NCBI RefSeq assembly: GCF_000425465.1
Contig: NZ_AUDM01000009.1
Location: forward strand, 1 to 64,000
Length of the DNA stretch: 64,000 nt
Origin: Flavobacterium filum DSM 17961
Lineage (GTDB): Bacteria; Bacteroidota; Bacteroidia; Flavobacteriales; Flavobacteriaceae
Direction: 5' to 3'
The notes beneath the pieces were generated by a model. The model made no database searches. It had not been told where the DNA came from and saw only the letters and a list, made by a program, of their open reading frames with translations. The position numbers and the translations under genes were made by a program. This document shows positions 52,967-60,779 of this stretch, in pieces (within the stretch, counting starts at the first letter, position 1; the number at the start of each line of letters is the position of its first letter).

Positions 52967-53497
52967 TTATTTCACACAATACAAAAAATGATGTTTTTTG
53001 GTATCTCCCGGCAAAAGTTGAGTGGTAATATATGCTACTTCTGTCATTTCCGTTTCAGTATCTTCAATTTCAAAAAGCGTATAGATATAAATACATCCAT
53101 TTTGATCAAAATTTAGTACTGCTTGACTAAAGGTGAAAAAAGAACTTGAAATTGCGGTTTCAAATTCATGTAATTGACTAAATGGTTGCCTATTTGAAAG
53201 TTGTTTTATTTGCGGTATTTGTTGATAATTACCTAAATACAATCCGGCTTTTTTAATTTTTTTGGAAGGATTCAATTGACAATCAACATAAATTGAAGTA
53301 GCATCATGATAGACTTCAATTTCGCCAACTTGTTCAGCTTTTGAATTGATTAAAGGATATTTAACTAATCCGTTATTTAAATTTTTTAACGGATTAACTT
53401 GAATTATAGCTATGTTCTCCTCAGAAAGAGAAGCGTCATCCTTACTACATCTCAGGGATAACAACGCTATAAAAACTACAAATGTAATTTTTTTCAT
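52967..53497 (-). CDS. Hypothetical lipoprotein
   Basis: The ATG at 53497 gives a lipoprotein signal MKKITFVVFIALLSLRC (Cys17) and 176 residues; the frame also has a GTG one codon earlier. The mature domain looks all-beta (EVYHDATSIYVDCQLN, AGLYLGNYQQIPQ, CIYIYTLFEIEDTE) with several cysteines. Family not recognised. Monocistronic with its own terminator. Confidence 0.65.
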   Translation of the reverse strand: MKKITFVVFIALLSLRCSKDDASLSEENIAIIQVNPLKNLNNGLVKYPLINSKAEQVGEIEVYHDATSIYVDCQLNPSKKIKKAGLYLGNYQQIPQIKQLSNRQPFSQLHEFETAISSSFFTFSQAVLNFDQNGCIYIYTLFEIEDTETEMTEVAYITTQLLPGDTKKHHFLYCVK

Positions 53498-53660
53498 CAC
53501 GGTTAGTTTGTCGGTTAGACTTGGGTTGCAAAGAATTTAAAACTTGGGCAAATTTTAAATTCTGAGCTAAGCTAATTGATGTTTTGTGTGTGAAAAAAAT
53601 AAATCGTTTAATAACGCAAATACTCGATTATTTGACTCTTTTGTGTCTAATTAAATGATT

Positions 53661-54524
53661 TTAAAGGATTTCTTCTACGTGTTTTTTGATGTTGGAAGCG
53701 ATTTTTTGGGTGGGAAGATCATTCGCATCATTACCAAACGGATCTTCAATTTCTTCTGCGATGAGCTCTAAACTCGCTAATACATAAAAAATAAAAATAA
53801 CTACCGGAATAGAATAATAGCCTAAACTAAATACATAACCAAACGGCAAGGTCATCACATAAAAAAAGATGAATTTTTTAATGAATGCACTGTAAGAATA
53901 GGGAATAGGTGTGTTTTTGATGCGTTCACACGCTCCACAAATATCTGCAAAGGATTTTAATTCTTCATTGAGTACAATTAATTGATCACCTGTTATTTTT
54001 TTTTGCAGATATAAATCATTGACTTTTTGAAAAAGCATTTTTGCAATTTGATTGGGTTTGTGTTTGTGATGGTCAATTTCCAAATCAACAAAGTCATATA
54101 ATTGTTTTCCGGTATCTTCATTACTCAAATGTTTATTCAATATGGAAGCAAATCCGGGAATCATTTTACGAAAATATTGTCTATCTGATTCGTCATGCAA
54201 CATCGAACTGATTTTGATGGCTAAATTTCGGCTATTGTTGACTAATGCTCCCCATAATTTTCTTCCTTCCCACCAACGATCATAAGCGGTATTGGTTCTG
54301 AACACTAAGAGCAACGAAATCACAAATCCCAACATGCTATGCATAATATTAATGTTGCTCAAATAACTTTTTTCTGATAATTTCCAATGCACAATTTCCA
54401 AATAACCCACGCCATACGTATATGAACCAATGAAAATCATCATCGGAATCAATTTCCGAAACGTATCGGATTTGTGAAATCTGAAAATAAAAGTAATCCA
54501 GTCTTTTGGGTTGTATTGAACCAT
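53661..54524 (-). CDS. Bestrophin-like anion channel
   Basis: A 287-residue membrane protein of the bestrophin (RFP-TM/YneE) family: LVFRTNTAYDRWWEGRKLWG in the first third, four membrane helices and the C-terminal EEIEDPFGNDANDLP motif. Bacterial members form pentameric ion channels. The leader on the minus strand is made of CCAATACC/CCCATTACCC words right up to six bases before the ATG. Confidence 0.9.
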   Translation of the reverse strand: MVQYNPKDWITFIFRFHKSDTFRKLIPMMIFIGSYTYGVGYLEIVHWKLSEKSYLSNINIMHSMLGFVISLLLVFRTNTAYDRWWEGRKLWGALVNNSRNLAIKISSMLHDESDRQYFRKMIPGFASILNKHLSNEDTGKQLYDFVDLEIDHHKHKPNQIAKMLFQKVNDLYLQKKITGDQLIVLNEELKSFADICGACERIKNTPIPYSYSAFIKKFIFFYVMTLPFGYVFSLGYYSIPVVIFIFYVLASLELIAEEIEDPFGNDANDLPTQKIASNIKKHVEEIL

Positions 54525-54529
54525 TTTTT

Positions 54530-54560
54530 AGGGTAATGGGTTAAAGGTATTGGGTGATTG
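54530..54560 (-). repeat. CCATTACC-type leader words before the bestrophin-like gene
   Basis: On the minus strand CAATCACCCAATACC, TTTAACCC and ATTACCC words run up to a few bases before the ATG at 54524, in the same sense orientation as those before ychF and the CvfB-like gene. Confidence 0.6.
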
Positions 54561-54620
54561 TTTTGAAAGGTAAATGTAAAGAAGAAATTTTAATTTTTGA
54601 CTGTGAATTTTAATTTTCAT

Positions 54621-54676
54621 CCTCACTAACCCACAACCTTTCACCCATCACCAATTACCCATTACCCATTACCTAA
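54621..54676 (+). repeat. CATTACCC word array at the 3' end of recG
   Basis: ACCCACAACC, CACCCATCACC, AATTACCC and ATTACCC units follow each other and just overlap the recG stop. Its orientation is opposite to the leader at 54530-54560, so the two could pair. Confidence 0.65.
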
Positions 54677-56778
54677 CTTATATAATTCCAAATATTCTTC
54701 CTTTTGCTCATTTCCATAAATATCATTCGCAAGGTTTGGTGTTCCGGCAAAGTCATGGCTGGGTCTTTTTTCAACAGTTTTATCGCTTCATGTCGGGCTA
54801 ATTGTAAAATATCACGGTCGCGAACCAAATCGGCGATTTGTAAATTCAACACGCCGCTTTGTTGCGTTCCCATAATATCACCCGGACCGCGAAGTTTTAA
54901 ATCGACTTCGGCAATTTCAAATCCGTCATTGGTTTTACACATGGTTTCCAGTCGGATTTTTGAATCGTTACTTAGTTTGTGACCGGTCATCAAAATACAA
55001 TAGCTTTGCTCGGCACCGCGACCCACTCGTCCTCTTAGTTGGTGCAATTGTGATAAGCCGAATCGTTCTGCACTTTCAATAACCATCACACTTGCGTTCG
55101 GTACATTCACACCCACTTCAATCACCGTAGTCGCTACCATTATATTAGTTTTTCCGGCTGCAAAACGTCGCATTTCTTCGTCTTTTTCTGCCGGTTTCAT
55201 CTGTCCATGAACAATGGAAACGCTGTACTGCGGCAACGGAAAATCTCTGGAAATACTTTCGTAACCGTCCATCAAATCTTTGTAATCCATTTTTTCACTT
55301 TCGTTGATTAAGGGATAAACAATATAAATTTGTCGCCCTTTCGCAATTTCGTCTTTCAAAAATTTCCACACTTTCAACCGATTCGAGTCATATCGATGCA
55401 CGGTTTGAATGGGTTTTCTGCCCGGTGGCAATTCGTCAATTACCGAAATATCCAAATCGCCATACATACTCATCGCCAATGTTCTCGGAATTGGGGTCGC
55501 CGTCATGACCAAAACATGTGGCGGAATGTCATTCTTCTTCCATAATTTAGAACGTTGTTCCACACCAAATCGATGTTGTTCGTCAATAATCGCCAAGCCT
55601 AAATTGTGAAATTGTACTTTGTCTTCCAACAAAGCATGGGTACCGATTAAAATATGCAATTCTCCTTTTTCCAAAGCTTCATGAATGATTTTTCGTTCGG
55701 AAGTTTTAGTTGAACCGGTTAGTAATTTGATGTTGATATTCAATTCTTTAGCCAATTCCGATAAACCGTTAAAATGTTGCGTAGCCAAAATTTCCGTTGG
55801 AGCCATCAAACAACTTTGGAAACCGTTATCTAGTGCCATGAGCATGCACAATAACGCCACAATGGTTTTGCCGGAACCTACATCACCTTGCAACAAACGA
55901 TTCATTTGGGCTTTACTGCCTAAGTCATTTCGAATTTCTTTAATCACTCTTTTTTGAGCATTGGTCAATTCAAACGGTAAATGATGTTGATAAAAGGTAT
56001 TAAAATGTTCACCCACTTTTTCAAAAGGATGTCCTTTGATTTTGTGCTTTCGAATGAGATTTTTGGTGATGAGTTGGAGTTGAATAAAAAACAATTCTTC
56101 AAATTTTAATCGGAATTGAGCTTTGGCTAACAACTCCTGACTTTTCGGAAAATGAATATTGAACAACGCTGCATTTTTGGGAATCAACTTCAATTCCTCC
56201 AACAAATTGGGCGGTAATGATTCTGTAAAACGAGCTTGCGTTTCCACAAATAATTGTTGCATCATTTTGTTGATGGTTCGATTGGAAATGCCCTTTTGTG
56301 TCAGTTTTTCCGTTGAAGGATACACCGGTTGCATGGCCGAACGCAGACTTTGTTTGTGTTCTTCAAGCAATTCCAATTCGGGATGAGCCATGTTAAACTG
56401 ACTGGAAAAGGATGTGACTTTTCCAAACGCCACATACGGAGTGTTAAGTTTTAAACTTTCACGAATCCATTTTTGACCTTGAAACCATACCAATTCCATT
56501 TCGCCGGTTTCATCTACAAAGGTGGCAACCAAGCGACCTCTGCCTTTACTTTGTTCGATGGTTTTAAGGTGAATGATTTTGCCTATAATTTGCACTTCGG
56601 TATTGCCGGCTTGCAATTCGTTGATTTTGTAATACCGCGTTCGATCGATATACCTGTTGGGAAACAACGTCAATAAATCACCATAGCGGTGGATGTTGAG
56701 TTCCTTTCGAAGCATTTCGCCACGACTCGGACCCACGCCTTTGAGGTATTCGATTGGTGTTTGTAGGATGTCGTTCAA
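54673..56778 (-). CDS. recG: ATP-dependent DNA helicase RecG
   Basis: RecG remodels stalled forks and Holliday junctions. The 701-residue protein has the wedge/OB domain (about 60-150), Walker A LLQGDVGSGKT, the DEQH box in LAIIDEQHRFG, SATPIPRTLA-like MTATPIPRTLAM and the C-terminal TRG motif with LHQLRGRVGRG. An in-frame stop directly precedes a TTG codon at 56778, and no ATG fits, so TTG is the start. The upstream gene stops only 5 bases earlier, which points to coupled translation. Confidence 0.95.
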   Translation of the reverse strand: MNDILQTPIEYLKGVGPSRGEMLRKELNIHRYGDLLTLFPNRYIDRTRYYKINELQAGNTEVQIIGKIIHLKTIEQSKGRGRLVATFVDETGEMELVWFQGQKWIRESLKLNTPYVAFGKVTSFSSQFNMAHPELELLEEHKQSLRSAMQPVYPSTEKLTQKGISNRTINKMMQQLFVETQARFTESLPPNLLEELKLIPKNAALFNIHFPKSQELLAKAQFRLKFEELFFIQLQLITKNLIRKHKIKGHPFEKVGEHFNTFYQHHLPFELTNAQKRVIKEIRNDLGSKAQMNRLLQGDVGSGKTIVALLCMLMALDNGFQSCLMAPTEILATQHFNGLSELAKELNINIKLLTGSTKTSERKIIHEALEKGELHILIGTHALLEDKVQFHNLGLAIIDEQHRFGVEQRSKLWKKNDIPPHVLVMTATPIPRTLAMSMYGDLDISVIDELPPGRKPIQTVHRYDSNRLKVWKFLKDEIAKGRQIYIVYPLINESEKMDYKDLMDGYESISRDFPLPQYSVSIVHGQMKPAEKDEEMRRFAAGKTNIMVATTVIEVGVNVPNASVMVIESAERFGLSQLHQLRGRVGRGAEQSYCILMTGHKLSNDSKIRLETMCKTNDGFEIAEVDLKLRGPGDIMGTQQSGVLNLQIADLVRDRDILQLARHEAIKLLKKDPAMTLPEHQTLRMIFMEMSKRKNIWNYIS

Positions 56779-56783
56779 TTATT

Positions 56784-57719
56784 TCAATTATTTTTAGTTC
56801 TATATTTATTAAATAAATAATAAATTAAAACACAGAAACCTATTATAGATAAAATCAGTAAAATAGTTTTCTCAACATTATAAATATTACTATAATGGGT
56901 TCTAGTTGTGTTAAATCTTGCTTCATCTTTACAAGATGTATAAATACCTTCTGTGTAAGCAATACGACGATTCAAAAGTTCGGATTCTAAACCGTATTCT
57001 TTAGCCATTTTCAAAATCTGAAGAGCTTCATAATATTTTCTTTCAATTAAACATAAATTTCCTAAATCAAAAAGTAGGGTTGCTATAATGATATCATTTC
57101 CTTTTATAAAAGTTATTCTCTCATTCAATTGATAGTATATATCACTTATTAATTTTTCAATTTTTGCATCACTCAATTCTGTTTGTGGATTGTTAAATGT
57201 TCCAAAAGAAGTAGAAAAAAAGAAATTACTATTAAGATTTTTTTCCGCTTTGATTTTTGCTTCTAATATTTTAAGGTGTAACCACTCTGAACCATTATGA
57301 GAAGAAGGATTTATTTGAATTCCTTTTTCAATCCAAAAATAGGCATTTTTATTATCCCCCAAAAGCTCATAGATTGTTCCAATATTAGATGCCGTAGAAT
57401 ATCGATTGGGAGATTTTTTTTCAATTTCTAAATATAATTTCAAAGCTTCTAAATATTTTCCTTCAATGATTAATACATAACCAATATCAGAAAGATAGTC
57501 TAAATCATTTGTTTTTTTATACAAACTATCAAGTTCAGTTTTTACTTTTTCAAAATTGAACGTATTGAATTTATGTCCAAACGGAATACTACCTTCGTGA
57601 TCTTCATAAATAAAAACACCATTTTTTAGAACTTTAGTTTCTCCGTTAATGCATCCAAAAATTGACCCATAAACAAAAAACAAAAAAAGAGAAATTAATT
57701 TAATTGATTTTGTTTTCAT
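56784..57719 (-). CDS. TPR-repeat protein, exported or membrane anchored
   Basis: Start at ATG 57719 (MKTKSIKLISLFLFFVYGSIFGC), with a signal sequence and a possible lipobox IFGC. TPR-like repeats fill residues 60-250 (LSDIGYVLIIEGKYLEALKLYLEIEK, ASNIGTIYELLGDNKNAYFWIEKGI, LFDLGNLCLIERKYYEALQILKMA). A C-terminal membrane helix (TILLILSIIGFCVLIYYLF) ends the 311-residue protein. It probably binds partners at the envelope. It is read into recG. Confidence 0.75.
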   Translation of the reverse strand: MKTKSIKLISLFLFFVYGSIFGCINGETKVLKNGVFIYEDHEGSIPFGHKFNTFNFEKVKTELDSLYKKTNDLDYLSDIGYVLIIEGKYLEALKLYLEIEKKSPNRYSTASNIGTIYELLGDNKNAYFWIEKGIQINPSSHNGSEWLHLKILEAKIKAEKNLNSNFFFSTSFGTFNNPQTELSDAKIEKLISDIYYQLNERITFIKGNDIIIATLLFDLGNLCLIERKYYEALQILKMAKEYGLESELLNRRIAYTEGIYTSCKDEARFNTTRTHYSNIYNVEKTILLILSIIGFCVLIYYLFNKYRTKNN

Positions 57720-57772
57720 ATTTTTCATTTTTTGTAAATTTATCAAATTCTATTTATTTTCTACAAAAGCTA

Positions 57773-59839
57773 ATGCGATATATTTTCCTTTTCTTTTTTT
57801 CCTTTTCCTTCGCTCAACAATTCCAAAAAGTGGATTTCAAAACGGTGCATGCAATCGTAGCACCTAATTCTATTGAAAAATCCATTTCCGGAGAAGTGAA
57901 ATATGAATTTCAGGTTTTAGCGTCAATTGATACTATCGCTATCGATGCCATCAAAATGGAGTTTTCCAATGTAAAAATCAATGGAAAAGCTGTGAATTTT
58001 AAAAATTAAGGTAAAGCATTGCAACTTTTTGAAGGATTTAAAAAAGGGAAAAACAAACTGACATTCACCTACAAAGCTTCTCCCAAACAAACACTTTATT
58101 TTATTGGCGAAGCCGAAAATCTCCAAATATGGACGCAAGGGCAAGGCAAATATACCAGTCATTGGTTGCCTAGTTTTGATGATGTCAATGAAAAACTCAT
58201 CTTCAATTTATCAATTCAATTTGATTCTTCATTTGAAGTTCTTTCTAATGGAAAATTAAAAAATGACAATATCAATAGCAATAACAATGGCAAAACGTGG
58301 CATTATCAAATGACACAACCCATGTCGTCATATTTGGTGATGATGGCCATTGGAAAATTTACTAAACAAGCCACCAAAACCAAATCCGGCACACCGTTAG
58401 AAATTTATTTAGATGAAAAAGATGCCGATAAAATTGAAACCACTTATAAATACACCACACAAATTTTCGATTTTTTTGAACGGGAAATAGGGGTGAAGTA
58501 CCCTTGGGAAATTTATCGTCAAGTGCCCGTTCGGGATTTTTTGTATTCCGGAATGGAGAATACGACTTCGACTATTTTTGCTCAAGATTTTGTAGTCGAT
58601 AAAATCGGTTTCAACGACAAAACGTATATCAATGTCAATGCTCATGAATTGGCTCACCAATGGTTTGGTAATCTTATTACGGCACAATCCGGCAAACACC
58701 ATTGGTTGCAGGAAGGTTTTGCTACCTATTATGCTTTGTTAGCCGAAAAAGAACTTTTTGGCGACGACCATTTTAACTGGGAATTGTATGAAATGGCTGA
58801 GCGTTTGCAAAAAGCTTCCAAATCTGATACGATTCCGTTGCTGAATGAAAAAGCGAGTTCACTCACATTTTACCAAAAAGGAGCATGGGCGTTGCATTTT
58901 CTTCGTGAACAAATTGGTCCGGAAAACTTTCAAAAAGCAGTGACAACGTATTTGAAAAAATACCGTTTTAAAAACGTCAATACGGATGATTTTTTAAATG
59001 AAGTCAAAGCCGTTTCTACTTTTGATACCGAAAATTTTAAACGTATTTGGTTGCAAAATCCCGGTTTTGAAGTCAATCAAGCTCTTATGTTACTTCGAAA
59101 AAATGCATTCATGAAGTCGTATTTGGAATTGGTTGACTTACAAAACCAACCTTTTGCGGAGAAGAAAATACTTTTTGAAAACATTTTAAAAACAGAAACT
59201 TTTTATCCGCTCAAGGAAGAAGTTGTGTTTCAATTGGCAGAAGTACCTTTTGAAGAAAAAGAACCGCTTTTGCAATTGGCCATGAATACCAAAAATCTAA
59301 AAGTACGCCAGGCCATTGCCCGAATCATGGTGGAAATTCCAATCGCTTTTCAAGCGAATTATGAAACACTTTTAAACGACGAATCGTATATCACCCAAGA
59401 AATTGCTCTTGGTACTTTGTGGCGATTGTTCCCCGAAAAACAAACTACATATTTAAATCAATCCAAAGAGTGGGTCGGATTTAACGATAAAAATTTGCGA
59501 ATACTTTGGCTGACCTTAGCTTTGATGACTGAAAATTACGAAAACACCAACAAAGTCAATTTTTACGATGAATTGTTGGATTACAGTTCTTCAAAATATG
59601 AGAGTTCCATTCGTCAAAATGCCTTAACCAATTTGTTGTTTCTCAATCCGAATGATCAAAATATTTTACGTAATTTGGTGAATGCTATTACACACCACAA
59701 ATGGCAATTTACGTTATTCGCACGCAATCAAATAAGAGAATTGCTCAAAACGGAACGACACAAAAAATACTTTCAGGAACTTTTACCGAGTTTAAATGCG
59801 GCGGAGCAAATTCAATTGAGAAGGTTGCTAGAAAACTAA
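57773..59839 (+). pseudogene. M1 family aminopeptidase, broken by one in-frame stop
   Basis: Two frames are in phase and separated only by a TAA at 58007-58009 (codon 79). Joined, they encode about 688 residues: signal peptide MRYIFLFFFSFSFAQ, M1 N-terminal beta domain, SGMENTTSTIF (the GAMEN equivalent) and zinc site HELAH (291-295) with E314 19 residues on, then a helical C-terminal domain. The codons after the stop (GKALQLFEGFKKGKN) continue the homology-like beta domain. One base change (for example TAT to TAA) explains it. The rest is intact, so the lesion is recent, a sequencing error, or is read through. Confidence 0.85.
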
Positions 59840-60360
59840 CCCATCATCGAAATCACCTCCGATTTCAGATAACTAATGGCCACTAAACTCGGCGATTGTT
59901 TGTCTAATAAATCGCTTAAAATTGTTTCCCGAAGTTTGTGTGATGATTCGATTTTATCGCTCATTGCCGTTTTGCGAATATTTTGAATAATCGTGTTTTT
60001 GGCCGTTGTAATCACGGTCCAACAGTCTTCCGTCAAGTAAATTTGTTGCGTCAAATTGTGCTCAAATTCTTGTTCGATTTGATTGATTAAGAAATTTTCA
60101 TAATCGTTTTTATCATCAGAAAACGGAGCCACACGAATCAATAATTTAGAAGGATTCACACGTTCCAAAAACAAAACCATGCGTTCATAGGCTTGCAAAC
60201 GCAAGGGTAAAGCTTCTTTTTTGGTTTCTTTCATCAATAAAAACCGACGTCTGTTTTCTTCGTTTTTGGTGTGCGTTTGAAAAAAATAAAACGCTACACC
60301 TCCTGTAATTAAGGCAGGTAAAGTATACGCTAAAAGTTCAATTATTTTGTTGGTTTCCAT
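59836..60360 (-). CDS. Membrane-anchored hypothetical protein
   Basis: Start at ATG 60360 (METNKIIELLAYTLPALITGG), 174 residues. One N-terminal membrane helix is followed by KNEENRRRFLLMKETKK and a helical cytoplasmic domain (LPLRLQAYERMVLFLERVNPSKLLIR). I recall this as a conserved flavobacterial family (DUF7935, not certain). The frame extends to 60513, but that stretch has many unusual residues and no start context. Its stop overlaps the M1 aminopeptidase stop by 4 bases, convergently. Confidence 0.72.
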   Translation of the reverse strand: METNKIIELLAYTLPALITGGVAFYFFQTHTKNEENRRRFLLMKETKKEALPLRLQAYERMVLFLERVNPSKLLIRVAPFSDDKNDYENFLINQIEQEFEHNLTQQIYLTEDCWTVITTAKNTIIQNIRKTAMSDKIESSHKLRETILSDLLDKQSPSLVAISYLKSEVISMMG

Positions 60361-60547
60361 AGTTTTATTATTTTTTTTAGGAGCTTTTTCCCGCTTTACG
60401 TTCCAAAATTTTTCCACAACATCTTTTTTTCTAAAGGCAAAAAAAGAGCTCCTTCCAGTCGCTTTTTTTACCAAGAAAAAATAGAAGTTGCCAAAAAATG
60501 TTTTCCACTTCAATCGGGGCTAGAACGTTTAGTGCAAAAATAGAATT

Positions 60548-60565
60548 TTAGTTGATAAATCGTAA
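60548..60565 (+). repeat. 18-bp direct repeat, copy 1
   Basis: TTAGTTGATAAATCGTAA recurs exactly at 60662-60679, 114 bases on. The two copies bracket the first CCTGACAGG palindrome, as if a segment with the palindrome had been inserted or duplicated. Confidence 0.8.
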
Positions 60566-60586
60566 TAATATTTTTTAGGAATTACT

Positions 60587-60626
60587 GTAAACCTGACAGG
60601 TTTCAAAAAAAACCTGTCAGGTTTAC
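60587..60626. repeat. CCTGACAGG palindromic repeat, copy 1
   Basis: GTAAACCTGACAGGTTT and its exact reverse complement (17 bp each) enclose a CAAAAA loop. Each arm itself contains a smaller palindrome (ACCTGACAGGT is nearly self-complementary). Confidence 0.9.
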
Positions 60627-60661
60627 TAACCAATCAGATTTACTTGTCTTGCAATCAAAAA

Positions 60662-60679
60662 TTAGTTGATAAATCGTAA
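60662..60679 (+). repeat. 18-bp direct repeat, copy 2
   Basis: Exact second copy of the sequence at 60548-60565. Confidence 0.8.
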
Positions 60680-60726
60680 CAATTTTAATTGTAATAAATC
60701 AGAAGTAAACTTATTTTTGGACTTTG

Positions 60727-60758
60727 AACCTGACAGGTTTCAAAATACCTGTCAGGTT
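60727..60758. repeat. CCTGACAGG palindromic repeat, copy 2
   Basis: AACCTGACAGGT and ACCTGTCAGGTT (12 bp each) enclose an 8-base loop, ending about 21 bases before the pcrA start, so it would lie in or at the start of its leader. Confidence 0.88.
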
Positions 60759-60779
60759 TAACTACGAACAGAAATTTAT

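Larger units (their letters stand above)
60361..60779. other. Divergent gap filled with palindromic repeats
   Basis: Between the membrane-anchored gene and pcrA lie two copies of a CCTGACAGG palindrome (60587-60626 and 60727-60758) and two exact copies of TTAGTTGATAAATCGTAA (60548-60565 and 60662-60679). The rest is AT-rich without a visible gene. No consensus promoter for pcrA could be picked out. Confidence 0.7.

Noticed and set aside
60361..60513. Extension of the membrane-anchored protein at 59836
   Set aside because: The peptide is not family-like and starts inside the gap; METNKIIELLAY at 60360 fits a membrane-anchor start.
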